Shown here in pieces: positions 9,185 to 19,685 of a stretch of DNA of 64,000 nucleotides; positions within the stretch are counted from its first letter, which is position 1, and each line of letters begins with the position of its first letter. A program made the translations under genes and the position numbers. The stretch comes from Bacteroidales bacterium. GTDB taxonomy: Bacteria; Bacteroidota; Bacteroidia; Bacteroidales; JAADJA01. Location: the NCBI GenBank assembly GCA_021740645.1, contig JAIOZL010000002.1, positions 215,798 to 279,797 of the forward strand, given 5' to 3'. The notes under the pieces were generated by a model that made no database searches, was not told the DNA's origin, and saw nothing but the letters and a program-made list of their open reading frames with translations.

Positions 9185-11659
9185 ATGAAGATTTCATACA
9201 ACTGGCTGAAAGATTACCTTGACATAAAACTGTCACCGGAAGAATTATCGGAATTACTTACCGATTGCGGACTTGAAGTGGAAGGCCTTGAAAGCTGGCA
9301 ATCCATCAAAGGTGGAATGAAAGGAATGAAGATAGGGGAAGTGAAATCCTGTGTGAAACACCCTGATGCTGACCGCTTAAGTGTCACAACTGTGGATGTG
9401 GGTGAAGAAAATTTGCTCCCTATCGTTTGCGGTGCCCCCAATGTAACTGCCGCACAAAAGGTTGTGGTGGCAACTGTTGGAACAATTATTTATAGTGGGG
9501 ATGAATCCTTTGAAATAAAAAAGGCAAAGATCAGGGGAGAAGTGTCGGAAGGTATGATTTGTGCCGAAGATGAAATTGGCCTGGGAACTTCCCACGAAGG
9601 AATAATGGTTCTTGAATCCGATGCCAAAGTTGGAACACCTGCCAGCGAATATTTTAAGCTGGAAGAAGACTGGGTATTTGAAATTGGCCTTACCCCAAAC
9701 CGGACCGATGCCATGTCGCATATAGGTGTAGCCCGTGATATCAAAGCCGTACTTGAAAACATTGATTTCATTAAGGGGAATAAAAATGAAAGAATTTTAA
9801 AAGTCCCGTCAACCGATTGTTTTAAAACAGAAAATACAAATCTTGATATCCCTGTTATCGTTGAAAACCCGGAAGCATGTCCTCGTTATACCGGTGTCAC
9901 CATATCGGGAATAGAGGTGAAAGAATCTCCTTCCTGGTTAAAAAATCGTTTAAATGCAATTGGCTTAAGGCCCATCAATAATATTGTGGATATTACCAAT
10001 TATGTATTGCATGAAACCGGTCAGCCCCTGCATGCTTTTGATGCAGATGAAATTACCGGCGGAAAAGTTGTGGTTAGAAAAATGGCTGAAGGGACTTTAT
10101 TCACCACACTTGATGAAGTAGAACGAAAACTCAATGCCAACGACCTGATGATATGCAATATGGAGGATGGAATGTGTATTGGAGGAGTGTTTGGTGGTAT
10201 CAAATCAGGGGTAAGCGAAAAAACCACGTCCATCTTTTTAGAGAGTGCTTATTTTGACCCTGTTCATATCCGTAAAACTTCTAAGTTCCACGATTTGCAA
10301 ACCGATGCTTCTTTCCGGTTTGAACGGGGAGTTGACCCTGAAATGACCTTGTATGCGCTAAAAAGAGCAGCCTTATTAATAAAACAACTGGCTGGCGGCA
10401 GCATTTCTTCTGAGATCAAAGATGTTTATCCCAAACCTTTTGAAAAGGCCCTTATTGAGGTAAGCTGGAAAAATATCCACCGCCTGATCGGAAAAGCAAT
10501 TCCTCAGGAAGTTTCTAAAAATATTCTGACTTCACTTGATTTTGAAATTCATGAAGAATTACCTGAAGGGCTAAAAGTAAGTTCTCCGTTTTACCGTGTG
10601 GATGTGACCCGTGAGGCTGATGTTATTGAAGAGATATTGAGGGTTTACGGATACAATAATATTGAGATACCTAAAAGTTTAAATGCTTCTGTGAGCCATT
10701 CGGTGAAGCCTGACCCTGAAAAAATCCAAAATGTTGTTGCTGACTTTTTAAGTAATAATGGTTTTTCAGAAATCATGAATAATTCCCTCACCAAAGCTGT
10801 TAATTATGAAAATCGCAAGGATTTTAATGCGGTGGACAGTGTAAATATCCTGAATCCACTCAGCCGCGATTTAAATGTAATGAGGCAATCTTTACTTTTT
10901 GGTGGCCTAGAAGCAGTGATATATAATATGAACCGGAAAAATTTTGACCTGAAGTTGTATGAGTTTGGAACGACTTATAAACAAAACCAGGGAAGGGGAA
11001 AAGTTGATCCGGTAATAAAACGCTTTACTGAAAACAATATTCTGGCTTTATTTACTACCGGAAATACGGAGAATGAATCATGGTATTCCGAAAACAGAAA
11101 AACAGATTTTTATCATTTAAAAGCAGTTTGTTCCAACTTATTTATACGGACAGGCATTGATATCTCCTCAATGGAAACAGGAAATACGGAGAAGGATTAT
11201 TTTGATTTTGGATTTTACTTTAAAAAGGAGAGTAAACTTGTTTTTGAAATTGGAAAAATTTCCGGCAACCTGTTAGCTGAATTCGACATTAAGGAAGCGG
11301 TTTATTATGCTGAAATTAATATGGATAAACTGGTAAATATGTCGGGCAAGTTTAAGGCCGGATATACAGAAATACCAAAATTCCAGGAAGTAAGGCGCGA
11401 TCTTGCCTTATTGATTGATAAAAAGGTTAAATTTGAGGAGATAAAAAGAATAGCTTTTGAAACAGAACAAAACTTATTAAAACAGGTGAACCTGTTTGAT
11501 GTGTATGAAGGGAAAAATATTGAGTCTGGAAAAATTTCATATGCCGTGAGTTTTATTTTACTCGATAAGGAAAAAACGCTTACTGATAAAGTTATTGATT
11601 TGACGATGAATAAGCTGATGAAAGCTTATCAAAATAAATTAAATGCAATTATTCGTTAA
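9185..11659 (+). CDS. pheT: Phenylalanyl-tRNA synthetase beta subunit
   Basis: Beta chain of the (alpha-beta)2 phenylalanyl-tRNA synthetase; it binds tRNA-Phe and edits mischarged Tyr-tRNA. Domains in order: the N-terminal MKISYNWLKDYLDI block, an OB-fold tRNA-binding domain (about 40-155, KHPDADRLSV...VCGAPNV), a B3/B4 editing domain (about 215-395, with LRPINNIVDITNYV and GQPLHAFDAD), a B5 domain (about 415-485), the catalytic-like core, and a C-terminal ferredoxin-fold anticodon-binding domain (about 730-824, KFQEVRRDLALLIDK). Full length at 824 residues. The alpha-chain gene pheS is not in the window. Confidence 0.97.
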   Translation: MKISYNWLKDYLDIKLSPEELSELLTDCGLEVEGLESWQSIKGGMKGMKIGEVKSCVKHPDADRLSVTTVDVGEENLLPIVCGAPNVTAAQKVVVATVGTIIYSGDESFEIKKAKIRGEVSEGMICAEDEIGLGTSHEGIMVLESDAKVGTPASEYFKLEEDWVFEIGLTPNRTDAMSHIGVARDIKAVLENIDFIKGNKNERILKVPSTDCFKTENTNLDIPVIVENPEACPRYTGVTISGIEVKESPSWLKNRLNAIGLRPINNIVDITNYVLHETGQPLHAFDADEITGGKVVVRKMAEGTLFTTLDEVERKLNANDLMICNMEDGMCIGGVFGGIKSGVSEKTTSIFLESAYFDPVHIRKTSKFHDLQTDASFRFERGVDPEMTLYALKRAALLIKQLAGGSISSEIKDVYPKPFEKALIEVSWKNIHRLIGKAIPQEVSKNILTSLDFEIHEELPEGLKVSSPFYRVDVTREADVIEEILRVYGYNNIEIPKSLNASVSHSVKPDPEKIQNVVADFLSNNGFSEIMNNSLTKAVNYENRKDFNAVDSVNILNPLSRDLNVMRQSLLFGGLEAVIYNMNRKNFDLKLYEFGTTYKQNQGRGKVDPVIKRFTENNILALFTTGNTENESWYSENRKTDFYHLKAVCSNLFIRTGIDISSMETGNTEKDYFDFGFYFKKESKLVFEIGKISGNLLAEFDIKEAVYYAEINMDKLVNMSGKFKAGYTEIPKFQEVRRDLALLIDKKVKFEEIKRIAFETEQNLLKQVNLFDVYEGKNIESGKISYAVSFILLDKEKTLTDKVIDLTMNKLMKAYQNKLNAIIR

Positions 11660-11679
11660 CTTCTCAAAATTATATTTGT

Positions 11680-13317
11680 ATGAAAAATAAGTTATCAATT
11701 AGTCCTTCAGGTGAACAGTTTACCATCCCTGACAAATCAAGCTATCCATCCGAATTTAAAAGAATAAAAGCATTGGCTGAGGAAGCTAAAGGCAGGGGCC
11801 AGGAGGTAGTTGTGGTAATGGGACTGGGTTTTGTCGGTGTGGTAATGGCTGCTATCGTAGCTGATACAAAAGACGAAAAAGGGAATTATTCAAAGTTTGT
11901 AATTGGATACCAGCGTCCAAGCGCAAGAAGTTACTGGAAGATCCCGGTAGTGAACAAGGGTGTTTCCCCGGTAAAAGCAGAAGACCCGGAAGTAGAAGAA
12001 TTGATAGTAAGAACAGTAAATGAAGCAAAAACCTTTGTAGCTACATACAATGAAGAATGCCTGAAACTGGCTGATTGTGTCGTAGTGGATGTACAGTGCG
12101 ATTATGCAAAACAAGACCTTGGTAATATGAAAACGGGTGAAACCGATATGGCCGCCCTCGAAGCTTCCATGAAGACCATTGGCGAAAACATCCCTCCCCA
12201 TGCTTTAACACTTATTGAAACTACTGTAGCTCCCGGAACCACAGAATTTGTGGCCTGGCCTATATTGAAAAAAGCTTTTGCCCGTCGTGGACTGAAAGAA
12301 ACACCATTACTGTCACATAGTTTTGAAAGGGTAATGCCGGGTAAAGAATATGTTTCCTCCATCCGCGATTTCTGGCGTGTATGCTCGGGTTGTGATAAAG
12401 AGGCACGCGCCAGGGTCGAAAAATTCCTGCATGAAGTATTGAATACGAAAGAATTTCCATTAACGGTTATGGATCGCCCAATTGAATCAGAAACAACTAA
12501 AATTGTGGAAAATTCTTACAGGGCAAGTATCCTTGCTTTTATGAACGAATGGAGCCTATTTGCAGAACGCAATGGAGTTGATTTGATTAAAGTGATGAAT
12601 GCCATTAAAATGCGTCCTACGCACAGCAATATGATTTTCCCCGGACCTGGTATTGGTGGCTACTGTCTACCAAAAGACGGTGGTCTGGGTTATTGGGCCT
12701 ATCGTCATATACTTGGTTTTGAAGATGGAGACAATGTATTTAAAATCACCCCCACTGCTATTGACATTAACGATACCCGTGGTTTGCATGTAGCTGAGCT
12801 TACCCGCGACGCTTTGCGCAATATGGCCAGGTATATTGCCGGTTCAGAAGTATTGATTGCCGGGGCATCTTACCGCGAAGATGTGGGGGATACACGCTAT
12901 AGCGGTAGCGAAATGGTGGTGAGGAAACTTAGCGAAATGGGTGCCGATATGCGGGTTCATGACCCCTATGTTGATGCATGGGACGAATTTGAACAACAAG
13001 CGGACCACCCCGAACATTCCTGGGCAAGGTTTTTCCGTAATCAGGATCACTTATCAAGTATTAAAGTGCAGAAAGATTTAAAAGAAGCCCTTGATGGTGT
13101 TGAGGCGCTGATTTTGGCTGTGCCTCATAAACAATATAAATCCCTCGATCCGGAACAGGTGGTTGAATGGGCAGGTGGCCCGATTGCAGTGATAGACGCA
13201 TTTGGTATTTTGCCGGACGATAAAATCCGGAAATACTTTGAATTAGGCTGTGAAGTAAAAGCTCTGGGCCGTGGACATATTCAAAGGATTAAAAAGGAAG
13301 TGCGTAACGGCGGCTAA
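11680..13317 (+). CDS. Nucleotide-sugar (UDP-sugar) dehydrogenase
   Basis: UDP-glucose/GDP-mannose dehydrogenase superfamily: two-step NAD(P)-dependent oxidation of a nucleotide sugar to its uronate for surface polysaccharide. The N-terminal Rossmann motif GLGFVG is at residues 48-53, TTVAPGTT follows, and the catalytic block GPGIGGYCLPKD has the thioester-forming Cys329. The C-terminal domain carries VLIAGASYREDVGDTRYSGS. At 545 residues it is about 100 longer than common UGDH/WecC proteins, with a long N-terminus and a GYQRPSARSYWKIP stretch where an Asp normally ends the second beta strand. The exact sugar is not clear. It lies 20 bases after pheT and is followed by a terminator. Confidence 0.88.
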   Translation: MKNKLSISPSGEQFTIPDKSSYPSEFKRIKALAEEAKGRGQEVVVVMGLGFVGVVMAAIVADTKDEKGNYSKFVIGYQRPSARSYWKIPVVNKGVSPVKAEDPEVEELIVRTVNEAKTFVATYNEECLKLADCVVVDVQCDYAKQDLGNMKTGETDMAALEASMKTIGENIPPHALTLIETTVAPGTTEFVAWPILKKAFARRGLKETPLLSHSFERVMPGKEYVSSIRDFWRVCSGCDKEARARVEKFLHEVLNTKEFPLTVMDRPIESETTKIVENSYRASILAFMNEWSLFAERNGVDLIKVMNAIKMRPTHSNMIFPGPGIGGYCLPKDGGLGYWAYRHILGFEDGDNVFKITPTAIDINDTRGLHVAELTRDALRNMARYIAGSEVLIAGASYREDVGDTRYSGSEMVVRKLSEMGADMRVHDPYVDAWDEFEQQADHPEHSWARFFRNQDHLSSIKVQKDLKEALDGVEALILAVPHKQYKSLDPEQVVEWAGGPIAVIDAFGILPDDKIRKYFELGCEVKALGRGHIQRIKKEVRNGG

Positions 13318-13342
13318 AATAGTGTTGCTTCTAAACGATATA

Positions 13343-13369
13343 AGCGGGTGTCCTCACCCGCTTTTTTTG
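13343..13369 (+). terminator. Rho-independent terminator
   Basis: A perfect 8-bp GC-rich stem (agcgggtg / cacccgct), a TCCT loop and a T7 run, directly after the nucleotide-sugar dehydrogenase. Confidence 0.9.
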
Positions 13370-13414
13370 TGGCACAGAAACACCAGGCCTATCCCTATCA
13401 CTAAATCTTTTACC

Positions 13415-13422
13415 TATTTTTG
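13415..13422 (+). promoter_or_regulatory. -7 promoter element before the DUF218 gene
   Basis: TATTTTTG fits TAnnTTTG and ends 22 bases before the ATG at 13445. No clear -33 element. Confidence 0.45.
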
Positions 13423-13444
13423 ATCCAGGTAAATAAAATTAGTC

Positions 13445-14161
13445 ATGTTCAAAAAAGTCAGCAAGGTATTACTTGGTTTTGTAAAAATTCTGGTGATTAC
13501 TTTTGGAATTATATTTCTATTGATGATCGTCTTAAGTTTTACTGACCGGCCTTACATGGCCTATCACTGGCTGGGTACACATAATTCTGAAATAACCGAA
13601 ACCCCGGATTACTTAGTGGTAATGGGGGCTGGGGGCATGCCTGGACCCGAAGGATTGATGAGGTGCTATTTTGCTGCTAAAGGTGCTGAACGTTTTCCTG
13701 AGTCTAAAATTATCATTGCTTTACCTTCAGATACTTTGGACAATGAAAATAGCGATTCCTACCGGATGTTTGAAGAGATTGCAGAAAGAGGCATTAACAA
13801 AAGTAGATTTATCTTTGAAACCAAAGGTACCAATACTTATTATCAGGCATTGGAGATCAATAAACTTTTGTTGAATCAAAATAATAAAAATCTCTTAATT
13901 GTTACTTCCCCCGAACATATGTACCGTTGCATCCTGACCTTTAAAAAGCTCGGCTTTGAACATGTTTCAGGGCTACCTTCATTTGAAAACGCATTTGATG
14001 ATTCATTACTTTTTACAAAAGAAGAAAGATCACAAAAAATTAAAGATTTGAACCGCAGCCTGGATGTTAGATATAATATGTGGAACTATCTCAGGTATGA
14101 AATCATAGTCATTCGTGAATGGCTGGCCATAAGCTGGTATAAATTTAAAGGTTATATCTAG
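13445..14161 (+). CDS. DUF218 (YdcF/SanA/ElyC-like) membrane-anchored protein
   Basis: The 238 residues hold one N-terminal membrane helix (about 8-31) and a DUF218 domain with a Rossmann-like fold: DYLVVMGAGG (about 56-65), FPESKIIIALPSD, a conserved ETKGTNTYYQALE acidic/Asn block, and LLIVTSPEHMYRC. Family members such as ElyC and SanA affect envelope integrity, lipid carrier or peptidoglycan precursor metabolism; the reaction is not established. The gene stands alone between a terminator and the next promoter. Confidence 0.82.
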   Translation: MFKKVSKVLLGFVKILVITFGIIFLLMIVLSFTDRPYMAYHWLGTHNSEITETPDYLVVMGAGGMPGPEGLMRCYFAAKGAERFPESKIIIALPSDTLDNENSDSYRMFEEIAERGINKSRFIFETKGTNTYYQALEINKLLLNQNNKNLLIVTSPEHMYRCILTFKKLGFEHVSGLPSFENAFDDSLLFTKEERSQKIKDLNRSLDVRYNMWNYLRYEIIVIREWLAISWYKFKGYI

Positions 14162-14262
14162 TCGTGACGATTTACCCCGAACCCCCTTCTCAAATCGAAT
14201 TCTTATCTCAAATTTCTGCACTTCATTAACAATAATTAAGACATATTAGCAGTTTTTTTGAG

Positions 14263-14270
14263 TAATTTTG
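14263..14270 (+). promoter_or_regulatory. -7 promoter element before the sigma-54-type regulator
   Basis: TAATTTTG fits TAnnTTTG and ends 23 bases before the ATG at 14294. No clear -33 element. Confidence 0.5.
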
Positions 14271-14293
14271 CAATTATACTGACAAAATGAGTT

Positions 14294-15526
14294 ATGGAAG
14301 TTCAGGCAATTAAACAACGATTCGGCATTATTGGAAATTCACCCTTATTGGAAAGAGCAATTGATATTGCAAGGCAGGTGTCTCCAACTGATTTAACTGT
14401 GCTTATATCAGGCGAAAGTGGGGTAGGTAAAGAAGTTTTTCCAAAGATCATTCACCAGTTAAGTGCCCGCAAACATGGACCCTATATTGCGGTTAACTGC
14501 GGGGCTATACCAGAGGGAACAATTGATTCTGAATTATTTGGCCACGAAAAAGGTTCGTTTACGGGGGCCCACGAAGCACGCAAAGGTTATTTTGAAGTGG
14601 TAAATACGGGCACTATTTTTTTGGATGAGGTTGCTGAATTACCATTGTCCACGCAGGTTCGTTTATTAAGGGTACTTGAGTCAGGAGAGTTTTTTAAGGT
14701 AGGCTCTTCTAAAGTAATTAAAACTAATGTGAGGGTAGTGGCTGCAACCAATTTAGATATACCGAGGGCAATTAATGACGGGCGGTTCAGGGAGGACCTG
14801 TATTATAGGTTAAATACTGTACCCATAAAAGTCCCCCCATTGAAAGACAGAAAAGAAGATATACACCTTATCTTCCGGAAATTTGCCTCTGACTTTGCGG
14901 AGAAGTACCGCATGCCTTCACTACAGCTTACACATGATGCCGTGAGGGTTTTGGTAAACTACCGGTGGCAGGGAAATATTCGGCAATTGAAAAATATAAC
15001 TGAGCAAATTTCCATTATTGAACAAAACCGGAACATCGATGCAGCCACTCTTTCGAAATACCTTCCGGATGCAGAATACCGTGATTTGCCCGTATTATAT
15101 AGGAGTTCAAAAGGCAAAGAAGAAATATCCGAAAGGGATTTATTGTATAAGGTTTTGTTTGATATGAAGAAGGATATTCATGACCTGAAACAAGTGATAG
15201 GTGAGATCATGAAAAGTGATGGCCTGTCAAAGGATATACAGCAAAACAATGCGCAGCTTATCAAAAAAATGTATCAAAATATTGAGGCTGCAAATGATTC
15301 GATAGACGAATTGGATATTCATTCCGTGTCCGAAATAAATGATGACGAGGAACCTATTCAGGAATCAGAAGTGGTGGAAGAATCCTTATCGATACAGGAA
15401 AAAGAAATTGACCTGATCAAAAGGGCTTTGGCAAAACACAATGGAAAACGAAAAAATGCTGCCAAAGAACTGGGTATTTCTGAACGGACTTTATACCGGA
15501 AAATTAAAGAATATGAACTAATGTAA
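14294..15526 (+). CDS. Sigma-54-interacting transcriptional activator without receiver domain
   Basis: AAA+ enhancer-binding protein that would remodel sigma-54 RNA polymerase. Walker A GESGVGKE is at residues 40-47; the sigma-54 contact loop reads GSFTGA (87-92) instead of the common GAFTGA; Walker B is IFLDEVAEL; the arginine-finger region follows FREDLYYRLNTVPI; the C-terminus is a Fis-type helix-turn-helix (about 378-408, NAAKELGISERTLYRKI). There is no N-terminal receiver or other sensory domain; the AAA+ domain starts almost at residue 1. A 100-residue acidic linker separates it from the helix-turn-helix. It is the first gene of a tight cluster with lptE (9-base gap). Confidence 0.92.
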   Translation: MEVQAIKQRFGIIGNSPLLERAIDIARQVSPTDLTVLISGESGVGKEVFPKIIHQLSARKHGPYIAVNCGAIPEGTIDSELFGHEKGSFTGAHEARKGYFEVVNTGTIFLDEVAELPLSTQVRLLRVLESGEFFKVGSSKVIKTNVRVVAATNLDIPRAINDGRFREDLYYRLNTVPIKVPPLKDRKEDIHLIFRKFASDFAEKYRMPSLQLTHDAVRVLVNYRWQGNIRQLKNITEQISIIEQNRNIDAATLSKYLPDAEYRDLPVLYRSSKGKEEISERDLLYKVLFDMKKDIHDLKQVIGEIMKSDGLSKDIQQNNAQLIKKMYQNIEAANDSIDELDIHSVSEINDDEEPIQESEVVEESLSIQEKEIDLIKRALAKHNGKRKNAAKELGISERTLYRKIKEYELM

Positions 15527-15535
15527 CCTCTTAAT

Positions 15536-16051
15536 TTGAAAAAGATCACATCAAAAACTTTTTTTCTTTTGGCCTTCACAATGTTATTTATAACAGGATG
15601 TAAAGTCAATTATTCCTTTACAGGAGCATCAATACCTGTGGAGGTCAAAACCATAAATATTCAATATTTCCCAAACAATGCCACTCTGGTTGAACCTACG
15701 CTGAGCCAGAAGTTGACAGATGCTTTGAAAGATAAATTTACTACAGAAACGAGTTTGGTGTTGGTTAATGATGGTGGCGACCTTATTTTGGAAGGCTCCA
15801 TAACCAGTTATAAAACATCCCCCGTAGCTATCCAGGGAAATGACCAGGCAGCTCTTAACAGGTTGACGATAACCATTGATGTGACCTATGTCAACACCTT
15901 TGATGATGCGATGAGTTTTGAAACTTCCTTCTCCCGATATTCTGATTATTCAAGTGGTGATAACCTATCATCGGTGCAGGATGCCCTCATCGAGGAGATT
16001 AATATGATGCTAGTGGAGGACGTTTTTAATAAAGCCGTTGTTAACTGGTAA
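15536..16051 (+). CDS. lptE: LptE-like LPS-assembly lipoprotein
   Basis: Outer-membrane lipoprotein of the LptDE translocon that puts LPS on the cell surface. It starts with TTG. A lipoprotein signal peptide ends in the lipobox FITGC, with Cys22 as the lipidation site. The 171-residue mature fold reads VNYSFTGASIP, VKTINIQYFPN, LSQKLTDALKDKF, LILEGSITSYK, DVTYVNTFD and a C-terminal EDVFNKAVVNW, all typical of Bacteroidota LptE. It is nine bases after the regulator and 19 before the next gene, so it is probably co-transcribed. Confidence 0.88.
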   Translation: MKKITSKTFFLLAFTMLFITGCKVNYSFTGASIPVEVKTINIQYFPNNATLVEPTLSQKLTDALKDKFTTETSLVLVNDGGDLILEGSITSYKTSPVAIQGNDQAALNRLTITIDVTYVNTFDDAMSFETSFSRYSDYSSGDNLSSVQDALIEEINMMLVEDVFNKAVVNW

Positions 16052-16070
16052 AGAAACGGAGATAGACAGA

Positions 16071-16877
16071 ATGAACAAAGAACAATTCATACAATTGGTT
16101 AAATCGCCTCAAAAGCTGAACGCACAAACCATTGCTATGCTTGAAAATCTTGTTTCAGAATTTCCGTATTGCCAGACCGCCGATATATTATACACCTTAA
16201 ACCTTTACAAGACAGATAATTTCAGGTATCAGGAGCAGCTAAAGCTGGCAGCGGCATATGCACCCGACAGGGCATTGCTCAAGCAACATATTAAGTCGCT
16301 TTCATCTCAAACAGATATTACAACAGAGAAACCAACCTTGACACAAAAGCAGGATACAACAAAAACTCCTGAACGGGATATTAAAACGCTGGTTGATGAG
16401 CTTAAATCGGTTATTCAAAACAGGTTAACAGAAAATCAGGAGAATCTTGTTGACCAACAACTGGAATCCCTTGACCAGATTGTTAAAACCTTTGCGGTTG
16501 CAGATATGAAGCAAGATGCGGACCTGGAGGAGTTAAAACCTGATATTAAAGATTACGATTTTGAACACCTGCAGGAACAGATACCTTCAAAACCTTCCAA
16601 CATTGAAAAGAACAAAGCTCTAATTGATAAATTTATTGAGGAGGAGCCCTCAATTTCCCCTCCTGAAAAATCAGGATTTTTTAATCCCGATGATTTTGCA
16701 AAAAACAGCCTGATTGATAATGAAGAGATTGTTTCTGAAACACTTGCAAAAATTTATTTAAAGCAGGGAAACTTCACAAAAGCCATTAAAATATATCAAA
16801 AATTAAGTTTGCTATATCCGGAAAAAAGTACTTTCTTTGCAGCCCAAATTGAAAAAATCAATGAGGGTCAAAAATAA
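16071..16877 (+). CDS. Conserved TPR-like hypothetical protein between lptE and secG
   Basis: The frame is open from a TTG at 16038 that would overlap lptE; the ATG at 16071 (MNKEQFIQLVKSPQKL) is the sensible start and gives 268 residues. It is soluble, acidic and has no signal peptide. The N-terminal helical part includes FPYCQTADILYTLNLYK; the middle is low-complexity and charged; the end is a tetratricopeptide-like pair (VSETLAKIYLKQGNFTKAIKIYQKLSLLYPEK). The position between lptE and secG suggests an envelope or secretion link, but no function is known to me. Confidence 0.78.
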   Translation: MNKEQFIQLVKSPQKLNAQTIAMLENLVSEFPYCQTADILYTLNLYKTDNFRYQEQLKLAAAYAPDRALLKQHIKSLSSQTDITTEKPTLTQKQDTTKTPERDIKTLVDELKSVIQNRLTENQENLVDQQLESLDQIVKTFAVADMKQDADLEELKPDIKDYDFEHLQEQIPSKPSNIEKNKALIDKFIEEEPSISPPEKSGFFNPDDFAKNSLIDNEEIVSETLAKIYLKQGNFTKAIKIYQKLSLLYPEKSTFFAAQIEKINEGQK

Positions 16878-16898
16878 AGACAATTAATACTTAATAAA

Positions 16899-17246
16899 AT
16901 GGGAGCTTATATTGTAGTAGCAGTTTTAATAATAATAACATGTGTATTGTTAACACTGATTGTGTTAGTGCAAAGTTCAAAGGGTGGCGGACTGGCCTCT
17001 AATTTTTCTGGTTCCAACCAGTTTATGGGTGTTCGTAAAACAGCCGATTTCCTCGAAAAATCTACATGGACTTTAGCCATCGTATTGCTTGTGTTAAGCT
17101 TATTCTCAATATTCATTATTCCAAGGGGCGGAGGCGTTCAATCTGAAAATTCAGATTTACAGGAAATTTATAACGATTTACCAGATACGCAACCTGTCGA
17201 AGATTTTACACCCCCTCCGGGTGATCAGGGAGAGCCTCAGGAATAA
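16899..17246 (+). CDS. secG: SecG, preprotein translocase subunit
   Basis: Small subunit of the SecYEG channel. Two transmembrane helices (about residues 3-25 and 55-74) flank the conserved cytoplasmic loop VLVQSSKGGGLASNFSG and the ADFLEKSTW segment. The 115 residues include a proline/acid-rich C-terminal tail common in Bacteroidota SecG. It ends the regulator-lptE-TPR-secG cluster; a terminator follows. Confidence 0.95.
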   Translation: MGAYIVVAVLIIITCVLLTLIVLVQSSKGGGLASNFSGSNQFMGVRKTADFLEKSTWTLAIVLLVLSLFSIFIIPRGGGVQSENSDLQEIYNDLPDTQPVEDFTPPPGDQGEPQE

Positions 17247-17265
17247 TGCTCGGAAAAATACATTT

Positions 17266-17303
17266 AAATGTCAGATTGTCACAGCAGTCTGACATTTTTT
17301 TTT
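17266..17303 (+). terminator. Rho-independent terminator after secG
   Basis: A perfect 10-bp stem (aaatgtcaga / tctgacattt), a 12-base loop and a T9 run. It separates the secG cluster from groESL. Confidence 0.9.
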
Positions 17304-17454
17304 AAAGTAACCTTAGCCCCCGGTTTATTCAACTTTTTTTATAAAATCTTGACTATTCCTGCAAACAGGCTGACTTAGTATTTTTTGTTCGTAAGATATT
17401 TCGCGAGCAAGTAGGAAACACACAACAGTAAATTGAAAAATCTGTCAGTTTTTT

Positions 17455-17479
17455 GCTTTGGCATAAAATATGTCAAAGC
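17455..17479. promoter_or_regulatory. Imperfect 10-5-10 inverted repeat upstream of groES
   Basis: Arms gctttggcat (17455-17464) and atgtcaaagc (17470-17479) match at nine of ten positions around a 5-base centre, 51 bases before groES. It is not the CIRCE operator bound by HrcA. It may be an operator or a leader hairpin of the chaperonin operon. Confidence 0.4.
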
Positions 17480-17530
17480 CGACACAGCAAACAGACAAAT
17501 ATTATTATAAAAATTTTAAATCACAACATT

Positions 17531-17809
17531 ATGTCAAAAATTAAAATCAGACCTTTAGCAGACCGCGTTTTGGTTGAGCCATCCTCTGCAGAAGAAAAAA
17601 CTGCAGGAGGCATTATTATTCCTGACACTGCCAAAGAAAAGCCGCAGCAAGGAACTGTAGTAGCCGTTGGACCTGGCACTGCAGATGATAAAATAACTGT
17701 TAAAGTTGGTGATATTGTGCTTTATGGTAAATACGCAGGAACTGAAATCGGCCATGAAGGTAAAAATTACCTTATCATGCGGGAATCAGACATTTTTGCA
17801 ATCATTTAA
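17531..17809 (+). CDS. groES: GroES co-chaperonin
   Basis: 10-kDa lid of the GroEL folding chamber. The 92 residues match throughout: [28 protein letters not shown] (mobile loop region), [35 protein letters not shown]. The open frame extends upstream to 17453, but the ATG at 17531 gives the standard N-terminus. groEL starts 36 bases later. Confidence 0.97.
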   Translation: MSKIKIRPLADRVLVEPSSAEEKTAGGIIIPDTAKEKPQQGTVVAVGPGTADDKITVKVGDIVLYGKYAGTEIGHEGKNYLIMRESDIFAII

Positions 17810-17833
17810 AAATTTATTTTGAGAATTATTTAA

Positions 17834-19489
<1,656 letters not shown>

Positions 19490-19518
19490 ACACTCAACAT
19501 ATATAATTCAATATTTTA

Positions 19519-19553
19519 TAACCCTGACAAGCTTGCTTTGTCAGGGTTTTTTA
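19519..19553 (+). terminator. Rho-independent terminator after groEL
   Basis: The hairpin aaccctgacaa ... ttgtcagggtt is followed by a T6 run. Its stem is nearly the same as the one at 7778-7805. Confidence 0.88.
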
Positions 19554-19624
19554 ATGCGAGAGGGCAAACATTACTGCTCTGATGACATTAAGACATCATC
19601 TGAATAAAATTGAACTTAGTTTTT

Positions 19625-19632
19625 TATTTTTG
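19625..19632 (+). promoter_or_regulatory. -7 promoter element before the DUF4468 gene
   Basis: TATTTTTG fits TAnnTTTG, 53 bases before the ATG at 19686. No clear -33 element. Confidence 0.35.
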
Positions 19633-19685
19633 CCATATTATTTAAGTATAAAAATCGTTTCGTTTAAAACTTTAAATTTCTGGAA

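Noticed and set aside
17304..17530. CIRCE/HrcA operator before groESL
   Set aside because: No TTAGCACTC-N9-GAGTGCTAA or near match; only an unrelated inverted repeat is present.
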